A stretch of DNA of 64,000 bases from Stagonosporopsis chrysanthemi. Its lineage: Eukaryota > Ascomycota > Dothideomycetes > Pleosporales > Didymellaceae. Positions 19,282 through 31,094 of the stretch are shown here, one piece after another. Within the stretch, counting starts at the first letter, position 1. Each line of letters opens with the position of its first letter. Below the pieces are notes generated by a model. The model was not told where the DNA came from, did no database searches, and saw nothing but the letters and a program-made list of their open reading frames with translations. The stretch lies in contig JAFISE010000018.1 in the NCBI GenBank assembly GCA_022560025.1, forward strand, positions 186,001 through 250,000, read 5' to 3'. The translations under genes were made by a program, and so were the position numbers.

Positions 19282-20920
19282 ATGCTTGATTTTTGGCAGG
19301 GCCTGCTTGCGGCTCTGGAGCAATTGACCATGCTTCCCTCTTTAATACACACCGTACTGCCGTTGACCTCACGGAAGCGCAACATGCGTGAAGCCTTGCG
19401 GACGTATGACCGCACCATGGACGACTTCTTGCGCGAGGTACAACGCCAGCTGGAAGACCCTCTCGACTCCGCGAGGCTGCAACAAATCTCCGCAGGGCTA
19501 CAGGAGCAGTTCGTCCCAAAATTACAAGCTAGCGATATCTGCATGCTTCCATCTTATAACCACAAGCTGCCCTCTGGACTTGAAAAGGGGACGTACCTGG
19601 CACTCGATGTTGGCGGCTCAACGTTCCGTGTTGCTCTTGTAGAGCTAAACGGCAAGCAACCCGGTGCCAAGAACATGCGCATCGTCAACATGAAAAGCTT
19701 CAAGATCGATGAGAAAGTTCGCCAACGGTCAGGGACAGATTTCTTCGACTGGATGGCCGAAAAGATTGAGATTGCGCTCGCAGAAGCTCCTCCCAAGAAA
19801 GTCGACAACATGGATAGTTTCCCTATGGGACTAGCATGGTCCTTCCCAATTGAGTATGTACAGTTACCTACTTAACAACACATGTCTAATATCTTCTAGA
19901 CAAACGTCAGCACGCAGCGGAAACCTGCTTGACATGGGCAAAGGGTTCCACGCAACTGACGGTGTTCTCGGCCAAGATCTTAGTGAACTGATAATGGCGC
20001 CGTGCAAGAAAAGGGTAGGCCTTGCGTCAGGAATGTTGTCTAACATATCACTAACCGCCAAACAGAAACTGCCGGTGCACTTGGACTCTATTGTCAACGA
20101 CTCTTCTGCAACGCTGCTGTCACAGGCGTACGAGGATCCATCAACACGCTTTGCCGTCATACTCGGAACTGGCTTTAACATCTCCGTGCACCTACCCGTT
20201 TCGTCACTCGCATCAACAAAATACAAGGGCTACCCCCAAAAGTGGCTAGATGAGGCCACGCATGTCCTCGTTAATACCGAATGCAGCATGTTCGGGAAAA
20301 ACGTATTTCCTACCACTCGCTGGGACGATCAGCTCAATGCCACGCACATGCGCCCGGACTTCCAGCCGTTTGAGCACATGATCAGCGGTCGCTACCTCGG
20401 GGAGATTGTCCGTCTGATCATCGTCGAAGCGGTGCGCACCGCGGGCCTGTTCAGCGGCGAGCTGCCCGCCAAGATGAACGAGCCCTACTCCCTCGACACC
20501 GGCACCATTGCCGCAATGGAAATGGACGGCTCCAAACACCTCTCCGCCGCCACTGCGCTGCTGCAAACAAAGCACCCCCTCAGCAAGCTGCCTTCCTACA
20601 ACGATATCCAGTTCGTGCGTCAGATCTCCCAGCTCGTTTCGCACCGCGCCGCCGGCTTCCTTGCCACAGGAATCCACGCCCTGTGGGCGCTGCGCACCGC
20701 CGCCGAGGGCCTGACGCCAGCATCCGCGGGCCGGATGAGCATCGGCTGCAACGGGTCTGTGATCGAGAAGTACCCCTTGTTCAAGGAATTGTGCCAGGAG
20801 CATCTGAACGAGCTGGCGACAGCGTCGGGCGCCGGGCCCGGCGCCATCAAGCTCGAGATCGCCGTCGAGTCTGCCATCTTCGGAGCGGCGGTGTCGGTCT
20901 GTAGCCTTGAGGGCCAGTAG
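19282..20920 (+). CDS. HXK3: Hexokinase-family protein, probable GlcNAc kinase
   Basis: Predicted to phosphorylate GlcNAc to GlcNAc-6-phosphate. Exons 19282-19853, 19900-20014, 20066-20920, 513 residues. Hexokinase motifs are present but divergent: phosphate loop LALDVGGSTFRV (usual LDLGGTNFRV), SFPIEQ for the SFPxSQ sugar-binding motif, ILGTGFN for IIGTGTN, and NTECSMFG for the NTEWGAFG region. This pattern fits the atypical fungal hexokinases implicated in GlcNAc use rather than glycolytic Hxk. The 51-nt second intron (20015-20065) contains no stop and keeps frame; removing it restores CKKR-KLPVHLD. An upstream ATG at 19141 would add 47 residues of poor quality, so MLDFWQGLLAAL is preferred; this segment resembles the hydrophobic N-terminus of related proteins. 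Assignment to GlcNAc depends on family divergence and cluster context. Confidence 0.88.
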
Positions 20921-23261
20921 ATCAGGCCTGGTCTCACTCCCTTTTCGACACGCAAGCAGCAGGCATAGAAGACATGGATGCGCCACACATACACATACGC
21001 GCACACACGTAATGCAACGCATTGAGCATTTGCTTTATACCCCTTAGCGACGGAGTTTTGCACATAGGTTTCCAGCACACGGGGACAAGACGGGCGTTCT
21101 TGTATCTCTAGACAAGGCGAACCGGGCGGTGGGCTCACGGCTGCATGAGGGAACAGGAGACATACGATGAGACGAGTTCCCTAGGCGTTTATTTTTGAGG
21201 TTGGAATACATCTTATCAGCATCTGTCACAGCCGCTGAGGCTAGCAATCTACGCGTACACTATTGTTGAGTACTACTATCGAGTTATCTTGCGTGTCGAA
21301 TCTCCCCCTTTTCAAATCTCGGTCCGTTGGACGTGATTACTGAGTCCTTCGTCACCAAGTCTCATGCTCCCAGTTTCGGTCAATCAGATCCAAGTCACTT
21401 CCCGCCGAACGCCCATGTGCCCTCCGAGACCGAGATGCATCCCGCTGATCGCATCCCTTCCAGCAACACCTGTCAGACACGAGTCCACGGAATGTTCCTA
21501 CGAGGTGGTAGCAGGCAGGCCGGCATGTGCGGATGCACGCGGATGAAACATGGCAGGACGATAGCATTGTGACGGCGGGAGCATGCAGCATGGGGTTTAT
21601 CGGAGCGTGGTAACGTCCTCAGGGTATGGGTGCAGTGTGGGGAATGTGGAGAACGAACAAGGCTTATACTGTAGCAACGCGAGGGTACCATGGTGTCTTT
21701 ACATCTCAAGCCACATGGGCAGAAGGAGTGTATAGTGTGTCCCTGGTAGGCCCACCGAGTAACGTGGATCGGCGAAAGGCACGTACGAGGCAGGTCGGAG
21801 TTCGTTCGTGGAGATCGGCTTCTAGCGTCACTACTTGATGCAGGAACGAGGGTCGTTCTTGGTTCCAGTGTGAGTCTTGACAACAATCGTCATCTGCAGT
21901 GTCACCCGATGGCACGTCCCTGAAACTGTGCCATCGAGCACAGAGATCCAGAGCACAAGATGCTACGACCTGCTTTTTCAAGCAATGTTTCCCTGAAACG
22001 AGGTCCTCTAAGTAAGTTGTAGGGTGCTGACGGGTGGTGATACGCGTATCCACACAGTCCCACGTGCACTGTTGACGACCCACAAGCCGAGGATAGCCAA
22101 GCCTTGTTTGCCCGGTCCGCGGTGCCTGAGACCTTCATGAACTAGAGCTCCGGCGTGCTATCAGAACTAACCTGACAGCTGAAAAACAAAAACAAAGGAG
22201 ATCGTGATGCAATTGTCAGTCTCGAAAATGCCAAGACCCGATTGTGGATGCAGCTGCAAGCTGAGGCCATGGAACGTTGCATCGTTGGTGACCATCGGCG
22301 CAATGCCACAACAACACCACGGCACGCACGACATCTTCTGTTTTTGACTCCAAGTTTTCGTATCGAGTTGGCCAACAATGGCTTCGAATTTGTGCTTGGC
22401 GGTGGTCACGTCTTTGTGCACTCTTCTTGACTTGTGATTGTTAGCAGAAATTGATTTGCATACCATGTCTTCGTTCAGCTCTTTGCGAAGCCGAACTGCC
22501 ATGACTGTGGATGGCGTTGCTGACATGCTGACTGTTGTTACATTCTCGCGCCATCCTACTGCAAGCGGTTGTTGCTTTCGGTCTGCGAAATGGACGAATG
22601 GTGACTTTCCAGGTAAAGGCACGTACGAAAAGTTGCAGTCAAGGTCGCGACCCGGCCACTGTATTCTGTGAACGTAACCATTATGCAGTCATGCTGGTCT
22701 GTTGAATCTCATGTTTGCCTGAAAAGTACTCATGGAATTCACAACCGGTGGATATAGTGCTGCCTGTAGCCAACGCCCAAATAAAACCGTGGTCTGGTAT
22801 AATGACAAAACATATGACATCCGAAAGAATCCAGATAGAACCCGACCGTTGAGTCAGGTAGTACGAGGAAAGTCGTAAGCATCGTGAAGCAGAGTAGCTA
22901 TGCTCGCTGACTGTCGAAAACTGACAACTGAGCAGGTGGAATTGGGTACGAAGAAGAATTGGTCTTGAAGAGCTCCAAGCTGCACACTTCGCAAAGCGAT
23001 CGACCAAACATTGCTTCGAAGAGGCTACCGCTCTGATGCGAATGTTAGTTCATCGCCGAAGCTTTTGATATGTCCGGCAGCGAGTAAGAGCAAGAGGAGC
23101 TTGCAGTTTTCGCGAGTTTCGAGCTGCAGGACAACATTCCGCAGAAAATTGGTAAATCGCCACGGCAAGACGCTAGGCTCAGCAATGACCTAGACAGGAG
23201 AGATCGCTGCAAGTAATGACGCACAAACCCATAGCGACAACGTTCGCTGACTTCCAAGGCC
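20921..23261. other. Long convergent intergenic region HXK3 / RON1
   Basis: About 2.3 kb between convergent genes. Several small ORFs occur (for example 22167-22622 minus) but none has motifs, splice-consistent extension or protein-like composition. No tRNA, transposase or repeat recognised. Confidence 0.5.
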
Positions 23262-24937
23262 TCAGTAGACAGAAGCTTCAAAGTACCGTTTCGACCGATT
23301 CTTCCTCTCGAGAGACGTCGGGTCTTGTGGCAAATTTGTGTGATGGACAACATGCGGTCTGTAGACGGCATCCACAGGTGGCATCCAATCATCAAGACCA
23401 AGAGGAAAGTATTCGTAGAGCAGGTCAGCACTTTCGTCAGGACTGTTGATGATACCTATAGAGAACGAAGGCGGTCGCAGCGGCGCAGTGCGTTTTCTAG
23501 CATGCTCCACAGGCGACGGTACTTTCTTTGGCTCGTCATCAGTAAGTGAAAGAGTGACTGGAGCTATCGACGTGCGTTGTGGCGGAGGCACGCTTCTCGA
23601 AATCTCAGGCGTTGACTGTGCATAGGGTGTTGCGTGAGGCATCTGAGACGACGGTGGGTCTGGAATTGCAGTCATGGCTCCGCCGCCTGGGAGCTTCCAA
23701 TCAAGGAAGTCGGGCGACACTGGCACCTCGTTTGTGCTGAAGTCATATGGTATCGGCATCATGTTTTCTGCTTTCACAGTCGACGTCATGTTACTCTGTC
23801 CGTGGCTCTGACTGGTCTGCACAGTATCGCCGGTGGTTGTGCGACTTGGCTGCTGGGCCAAGTGAGACTTGCGTGCCTGTGTAGTTCCACCACTGATGGG
23901 CATGTCCTTGCGCGATTGGAAGTTCCGCGGACTCCTGCCACGTACGATGATTGCACTCGAGTGAATCTCGCACAGAGGTATCTTGGCGCCATTGGCGAGC
24001 GTGGCTACAACTTTCAGGCGCACTACAAAGTGCTGCTGTAGCTCTTTTCTTCTCCCGTTGTTGGCCGTTGCAATACGGAACTGCAGTCTTTTCCAGCTGA
24101 TAGGAAAGGAGACGTAGTTGCTGTCCATATCCTGACCTGTTGACAGATCCAAAGGATATGTGGGAGGCTCTTTCTCTGTCTTGTCTTCCACTGGCACTGT
24201 ACTTGTGGCGGGTGTCTTCCACGGCACCGAGATGATCTTGACTGAGTTGCCTTCGAGCGACTCGGTTGCGGATATGGTGAGCTCTTGGGCTAATATGGGT
24301 ATTTGGTCGCCATGATCAGTCAGGACTACATGCATGCTTCTCGGCAATGTAACTGTGCCGGTGATTTGGAAGAGGTTGCGGCGATAGCAGGTCAATTCAG
24401 ACGGGGGTGGCTGCACGTCGCCAGCGGTAGCCCAAGGCGACTCAGCGAGGAAGAACATGCCATGGAGCTGGGCAGACATGGACATGGTGACTTTCTGCTG
24501 CAGACCGAGGTCTAGAACAGTGTAGGGAATACTAGGCAAAGAGAAGCTGAGCAGCTTGTTGTTGCTGTCGATGCTGGGGCTTTCGGGGACGCCGTTCTGC
24601 TCGTGCGGGTGGATCGACTGCTCGTAGGTGCTGTGGACGTCGGAGAAGGGGTCTTCGTATGTGCTTGGGAAGCGCCTGAGGGGCGGTGCTGGGTGCTGCA
24701 TGTGGTACTGCGAGACGGAGAAAGCATCTTCGCTTCTGTGCGCAAAGGTCAGCGTGCAATGGCAGCAGCGGCCGGGGCTGCTTACGCGAACGTTTCGTTG
24801 TCGAACACAGAGCGCTGGTCGTACTGGTCGAGCGAGTTCATCTGCATGGCCATGTGCTGCTGGTCAGGCCCGGAACCGTTCTGCATGAGCATTGGGGTCG
24901 CTAGATAGGACATGGTGCTGGTGTCGAAGCCGTCCAT
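23262..24937 (-). CDS. RON1: Ndt80-like transcription factor, RON1-type regulator of GlcNAc catabolism
   Basis: Exons (minus): 24937-24786 and 24735-23262 (50-nt intron), 541 residues. After a Gln/Met-rich N-terminus, the central third is an NDT80/PhoG DNA-binding domain. It includes LLSFSLPSIPYTVLDL, ELTCYRRNLFQITGTVTLP, WKRLQFRIATANNGRRKELQ, and IIVRGRSPRNFQSRKDMP, a highly conserved Ndt80-family signature with DNA-contacting Arg residues. The C-terminal half is Ser/Pro-rich and probably regulatory. Ndt80 relatives in filamentous fungi control GlcNAc catabolism (RON1 in Trichoderma), meiosis or programmed cell death; the position inside this cluster favours the first. An in-frame ATG at 24976 would add 13 residues (MPLPLPAPIRTPA); either start is possible. 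Confidence 0.88.
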
Positions 24938-26085
24938 GGCGGGCGTGCGAATTGGCGCAGGCAAGGGCAAGGGCAAGGCGCATTCGCGCGACGGACGGGC
25001 AGGCGCGAGCGGGCGGCGTGGGCGGTGGTGAGCGTGGGAGGTGGCAGCGCAAGTGAGGCCCGCTTGGTCGTCGTCGGCGCGGAGAAGCTGGGGTCGACTG
25101 GCGGGCGGGCGCAGGTGGATGGGCTAGGGCAAGGGTGTGTTTTGGCGAGAGATTGAGACGGCACTGTCGCTGATGCAAGCGCCGCAGAGGGAGCGCAGCC
25201 GGCAGAGCGCGCGCACCAGGCAATACTGCTGTAGCTCGCAGGCCTGTCGCTGCTGAAGCTGTGCGACTCGAGCCAACCCCAAGTGATCACATGCAGGCCG
25301 CAATCGCCAAGATTGCGCAGCACTCGACAATGCAGATGCAGGCGAGGAAAGCTCCCGCGGTGGGGCGCCGGCACCAGCAACGTCTTCGTGCAGGCTGCAG
25401 ACAAAGAGAAAGGCGCCCGAAAGAGGTCGTTGCAAGACAAGGCTGCACGGCGGCGAGGATTCTCGAAGACCTCTCGAACGGACAAGCCGAACATTGGCAG
25501 CAGATCAGGACCGCCGTCCAGCCGAGTCCGCCGCTCAGCGAATCGCGGCTCCTCCTCCACCCCCAATTCGAAGCTTTGGCCAGTGCGGTCATTAATAGCT
25601 CAAGCTTTCCTTGCTGCTCCGCAGCTCTATCCCGACGACGTTTGCCCGCGTCCATGTTATGCAACTGCTTGTCATGTACATGTATGTTTACCAGGTGCAA
25701 TAATGCTCCTTTGCCATCAAAAACGGGGTACGAAGGGAGGCGACATGCTCGTATCGTGGTCGGTGGGCAGGTGCAACCGAGGGCTTGCTCGTCCCTTCCG
25801 CTTTGGGACCACCACACGGATGACTGCATCATCGCAATCCAAAAGATTGGTTTTGTATCGCGTGAGCTGAGTGAGATGAACAGTCCTCCTTCATTATTTC
25901 GAATAAGCTGCAAACTACGACTTGACACATGGTCATTCAAAAGGACGTGTAACATTGAAACGCCCCGACGCCGGGTATGCCAGGCGAATAATCATTCCCA
26001 ATTAGTCCTTTATCAAAATCACCAAACCTTGTGTAACCTCTCACCATCAACTTCAGAACGCCTTGAGAAAAGTGCTGTAGGGCGC
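24938..26085. promoter_or_regulatory. RON1 upstream region / NAG3 3' flank
   Basis: About 1.15 kb. Open frames on both strands (up to 321 codons) have strongly biased Arg/Cys/Ser composition and look like chance ORFs in G/C-rich leader DNA. Likely the RON1 promoter with a long 5' leader. Confidence 0.5.
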
Positions 26086-29000
26086 TCAAGCAGGGGGTAT
26101 CGTAGTCCATGTTGCTGCATCGCACGACACCTCCTCGAAGTTATGCATGACGTCAAAGCCCATTGTAGAGTAGCCGTCGAAATTCCCATCACCGTCCATC
26201 TACGCACGTTAGTCCACGCACAGTAAGAAAATTTGGTATAACTCACATAGTCGAGCAAACAGGCGCTGCATCCCTGTTGCTTGATCTGCCGCATCCCAAG
26301 CAGGATGAGTCCTTGGAGCAGCGTCGAATACTCCCCTACACCTGGCGAAATTACTGGTGAAGAGATGCCTCCAGCGGACTCGTTGAGATCTTTCAGCGGC
26401 GGAACGTACTCGGAAAGACGTGAGTGGTGGTTGTAGAGCACCACGGTACCTACCAGAGCGCCGTCTTCAGGACGTTTGGCACGAATGATGCCGCAAGCCT
26501 GGGGATCTTGGAGCGCCAGCTTGTACACCTCGGCTAAGCCCTGTCGATTGCTGGTCTTGATGTGATCCAGGATCGGACCAGCATATTCCCAGCCGTAGAC
26601 AAGATCAAACTGTGCGCCGGCACTTGCTAAGCTCTTCGCCATGCCTTCAGGTGGAGTCCATGTCTGCAGGTTGCGAGCTACCATGCTGCAGATAGGTCTT
26701 GAGAGCGCTGCATTCCAGCCCAAGTTGGCAAACCATGACCTTAAACGCTTACGCTCAGGGCCGTGGCCTGTGGGAATCCCCAGGTACACGCTTGGCAGTC
26801 TAGATCCCAGCTGGAACCGCTTGATGCCTTCTTTCTGCAACAATGTTCGAATGGCGCGGTTGTGCAGCGAATGTCCAATGGACAGCTTTCGTCTCGCTGG
26901 ATCTACGAACAGAGCGCTGATGACTCCTGTACCTGTCGACTTGAAGAAGTACGTCGAGCAGAAACCATACAGTGCTTGAGTACTGCTGTTTCTCACTACG
27001 AAATGTGACTCTTCGACCTCTGGATGGTGCAGTATGAACGAGCTTGATGTCGCACTAGACAGTTCAGATCGCTGATTCGGTGCAGTCCCCTCCATGACTA
27101 CGTTGATGAGTGCATCAAGAGCGTTTCCGTCTCGTTCCTCATTGAAGATCTCGACCAACCAGTGCTGCCTTGAAGGGTGTAGCTTTTGGCTCTTGCTGAT
27201 GGTTCCTGGTAGTGTTCCTGTTGGTGAGAGCTCACCATACAAGACTCTCACCAAAGAGTTGAGCGCTGTTTCGGTAAAGTCGTACGTGCAAATATATGTT
27301 CCAATCGTACTGTCCATAGCAAAATCATATGGTGAGCTCACAGCAACTACAATCAGGGGCTTCTCGCGCTTCTCACCACCAGTCGTGTACTGCATGTTGC
27401 AAATCATCGAGACGTGCTTCGTGAAGCCCGTTTGATACAAGTTTCGATTAGCGTCTGCTGTGAGGATGATGACCGCACTCGCGCGATTGATGAGGTTCTC
27501 GTGTACAGGTCGGACACCGTTAGCTGTGTAAGAAGTGTGCAACACTCGCCCGTTCCGTTGTCTAGCAAGAGATCTTCCAAGTTCTCTGAAAACTCGCTCA
27601 CCACTCATTACAGATGAACTGTGCTCCCAAGCATGAGGTTCCGGCGAGTTGGTAGCCGCAGCGTCAGACAATTCTCGTGATGCGGCAGATGCAGCCAGCG
27701 GCTTCACCAATGGTGTAAGCAGAAGCAGCTCTTCTTCGCTCTCCAATATGTTTGTCAACGGTAGAAGCCTGTTCTTGTCACGAACAACCGAGATCGAGCT
27801 GTTGTATGCCTTTGTAGACAGTGCTGTGTGTGAAGGCTGGAGCGTTTCGAGGTAGTCGATCCCTGGAGGGTTCAGAGCCTTTTCCCACGATGTGCATTTG
27901 GCCTTCAGAGCCAGGACACGCTTGAGTGAGTTGTAGATCCTCTGCTTAGAAACTGCCTCATTCTCAATTCCTGTTTTGAGTCCCTTCATACCTTCTTGCT
28001 GGAATTCGGGTGATCGGCATAGAAGTACGACATCACAACCGGCGTTGACGGCCATGACCGTGCCACCGCCGACACCTATATTGTGACTGAGAGCTTCCAT
28101 CTCTAGACACTCGGAGACAACCACACCATTGAATTTCAGGTCTGTTCGTAAGAGCCCGTCGATCACTTGTTCGGAAAGGCAGGCGTGCATGGCGTTCAAG
28201 CCTGCTGAAGACATCGCGCATCCACCAACAAACATAGAGTCAAGGCCTCTTTCGATGGCCTTCTTGTACGGAATCAACGCGCTCAAACTCAGCTGCTCCA
28301 AAGATTCGGTGATGATGGGCACATCGAGACTTGAGCCGAGGAATTCGATATTGCCGTATGACGGGAAATGCTTTCCAAGCGTTACCACTCCGGCTTCCTT
28401 GTAGCCTTGCATGAATGCGCAGCCATACGCAGCAACTTCCTGGGGATCATCGCCAGCAGTTCTGACTCCGAGAGGTTGATTCCGCGCATTGGTGAGAACG
28501 TCGAGACAAGGACCGAATATCCAGTTGATACCGCAGGCAGCGATCTCCTGTGCAGTTGCCTTTGCTACTTCGAAAGCCAACTCGGTTGATCCTGCGGCTG
28601 CAACACCCATGTTGCTGGGGTATTGGCGAATGTAAATTTCGTCAAAGAGGCTGTTGACGCCGCCATTTTCTTGGTCAAGGCCAATGGCAAGAGGCACCGG
28701 GTGTCCGGCTTCATGGGCGATCTTCTGCAAATCGTAACAGAGCTTTGTGGTCTGCTCGGCGGCTTGACGATAGCGTTAGCATCGCGTGCAAGGCCATTCG
28801 ATCGCTGTGAAAATGATTGCTCACATTTGCAGTTCTTTGCGGTGAGCAAGATGGAGCCAACCTTGAACTCCTCGATAATTGTCCGAATATGTGGGGTCAC
28901 GGTGGTCCCGTCGAATCCCATCATGAACAGTTGGCCCTGGATGTCACGTTACCAGCCGATCCACTATGTCACATAATGTGACAGGCGCTACATACCATGG

Positions 29001-29125
29001 TCCTGCATGATGATAGCGTTAGCCAGATCTTCGGTCACATTGCGCAGGGTGTGAAAATGAACGCGCGGAGCTCACCTATCCAGATCATCCCAAACCGGGT
29101 CCAGCTTCTCGGTTTTGGCCGCCAT
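26086..29125 (-). CDS. NAG3: GH3 glycosidase-like domain fused to GNAT acetyltransferase modules (Nag3-like)
   Basis: 932 residues in five exons (minus): 29125-29076, 29002-28996, 28936-28825, 28762-26247, 26199-26086. The second exon is a 7-nt microexon; its inclusion gives DDLDRTMGQLFMMGFDG, the expected GH3 opening. Residues 15 to about 370 form a GH3 barrel (AIGLDQENGGVNSL, LGKHFPSYGN, FNGVVVSECLEMEAL), followed by the GH3 C-terminal domain. From about residue 600 come two GNAT-like halves; the first has VDPARRKLSIGHSL, an acetyl-CoA-binding motif A. Classic NagZ enzymes have a DxH dyad after KHFPGHG and an Asp nucleophile in VTDALxM; here the dyad is replaced by GSS and the Asp by Glu (SECLEM). 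The C-terminal exon corrects the raw frame to LLDYMDGDGNFDG...TIPPA. Role in chitin or GlcNAc-glycoside turnover is inferred from context. Confidence 0.9.
28996..29002 (-). other. 7-nt microexon of NAG3
   Basis: GACCATG on the minus strand, flanked upstream by CATGCAG (acceptor) and downstream by GTATGT (donor). The neighbouring introns are 73 and 59 nt, each with its own donor, branch-like TAAC and AG. It contributes part of Arg, then Thr and Met. Skipping it would shift the frame. Confidence 0.8.
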
Positions 29126-29734
29126 GATGACCGCGCCTGTCGCATATGGCCCGGAAGCGAACTGAACCTGCGATGGGCGTTGGGGCTTGAACGTGACTCG
29201 CGGCGGCTTGTTAATGGAGGAAAGATGGAGGTGGATGCAACGGTCGCATTCACGCTTTCCGGGGGGCGCATGCCTTGGCCCCACTTTCGTCCTCGCTTGT
29301 GGAGGGCCAGGTGATGGCTTCGAGCGTTATCGACGACTTTGCATCAATACTACCTCAAGTACTACCGCGATAGATCCAAATGCGCAGTGGGGAGCGATAA
29401 GCTCTAGAATCTCATTGTTGTGTCACATCGTTTCCAGTACCCAGTAAATCTGCGTGCTCAGAAGGCGTGCGCTTTTGGCGGTATCCGGTGGCATTGTGAC
29501 AGGAGCTTGCGTCCGCCCGTGATAGGTAACGGCGTCATCGTAGCTGATCTCTTTAGGCTTCAGGCTTCATTAATACCACAGTGTGCGCGCCCTTCATTTG
29601 AGGTTCGTTGAGCCCTGTCTCAATCCGCGTTCCTTTCCCTATCCGGCCGTTGCCCTGTTCTTGTTCCCTTACTTTCAACCCTTACGGCTCAATACTCCAC
29701 TATCCGGGCCTCTGCGAGTCTCACAGTGTACAAT
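29126..29734. promoter_or_regulatory. Divergent promoter NAG3 / DAC1
   Basis: 609 bases between two divergent starts of the cluster, so a shared bidirectional promoter is likely. I found no Ndt80 MSE core (CRCAAAW) in it. The DAC1-proximal side (29610-29710) is pyrimidine-rich, typical of fungal leaders. Confidence 0.55.
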
Positions 29735-31094
29735 ATGCCATTATTGATTACCAGGAGTGGCAATCCGGACTTCGCACAGGAAGGATCTGGCGTAACCAAG
29801 TTTACTAATTGCCTATTAGTCAAGGGCAATGATCTCGTCAAAGAGGATCTCTGGGTCAGCTCTATCAGTGGCAAGATCCTAAATGGACAAGAAGTACTGT
29901 TTGAGCACAAGATCGCACCCGAAGAAGTTATCGACCTTGGAGGCCGCATCCTCTCTCCTGGTCTGATCGAGACTCAGCTGAATGGCGCATACGGATTTGA
30001 TTTCTCGGTCATCCCAGATGAGGGTGCTGCAGCCTATGGGAAGGGCGTGCTTCGAGTCAACAGAAACCTCATCACGACAGGCGTGACGTCCTACCTGCCG
30101 ACAATGACTTCGCAGCGCCCCGAAGTCTATCACGAGGTTTGTACAAGAACGCTCAGGTAGTCAAGCATTAACTAAAAGCTGCCAGGCCTTGCCCTACTTA
30201 GGGCCCTCGGGCGCCACTCGCGATCCATCCTACGGTTCAGAGTCCTTGGGCGCTCATTGTGAAGGCCCTTTCATGAACTGCTCGAAGAACGGTATCCACA
30301 GGGCTGATCTCCTGCATGCTCCAGTAAATGGCATCGCAGATATAGTCAGTTGCTATGGTGCAGCGAACCTCGGTTCGTCTTCACCTATTAGGCTTGTCAC
30401 ACTTGCTCCAGAGCTTCCTGGAGCCCTCTGTTCTATACAAGCACTCACTGAGAGCGGTATCAAGGTCTCAATTGGGCATTCAGAGGCTACGTACGAGGAG
30501 GCCAAATCAGGTATAAAGGCCGGCGCAAGCATGATAACGCACCTTTTCAACGCTATGCGCCCGCTCCACCACCGCAACCCTGGTATCTTTGGTCTGCTTG
30601 GTACGCCGTCATCCTCGATTCGCAAACCCTACTTTGGAATCATCGCAGATGGGACACACTTGCACCCTACATCCATCAAGATCGCGTGGAATGCGCACCC
30701 GGAGGGCCTGATTCTAGTCACCGATGCTATGCGTCTTGCTGGTATGCCTGACGGCATTTACGACTGGACGAATGGGTCACGCATCGTCAAGCAAGGGCCT
30801 TTGCTCACATTGGAAGAGAATGGCAAGATTGCTGGGAGTAGCATCCAATTGATGGACTGTGTGAACAACTTCTTGAACTGGACAGGCGCAAGCATACCAG
30901 AGGCATTGAAGGCTGTTACAGAAACTCCGGCGAGGATGTTAGATCTGGGAGACAGCAAAGGCACCCTAAAGGAGGGTGCCGATGCAGACTTGGTCGTTCT
31001 TAATCTTCGAGACGATGCCGTAGGAGGTGGGAAGAAGCTCACAGTCGACCAAGTCTGGAAATTTGGCATGAAGGTCTTCGATAATGTGTCGTAA
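29735..31094 (+). CDS. DAC1: N-acetylglucosamine-6-phosphate deacetylase
   Basis: Removes acetate from GlcNAc-6-phosphate to give glucosamine-6-phosphate. Exons 29735-30136 and 30186-31094 (49-nt intron, GTTTGT donor), 436 residues, the usual family size. Amidohydrolase fold landmarks in order: LSPGLIETQLNGAYGFDF, HCEGPF (metal Glu, about residue 158), SIGHSEATYEEA, THLFNAMRPLHHRNPG, IIADGTHLHP (about 288) and LVTDAM with the catalytic Asp (about 311). The start is the first ATG (MPLLITRSG); an apparent frame three codons longer begins with GTG and is not needed. Divergent from NAG3 and the last gene of the cluster. Confidence 0.96.

Noticed and set aside
22167..22622. 151-codon minus-strand ORF
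   Set aside because: No motif, no splice-consistent extension, composition unlike protein; lies in the HXK3/RON1 convergent gap.
25261..26226. 321-codon plus-strand ORF upstream of RON1
   Set aside because: Skewed Arg/Cys/Ser composition, overlaps the NAG3 3' end and has no family signature; more likely leader DNA.
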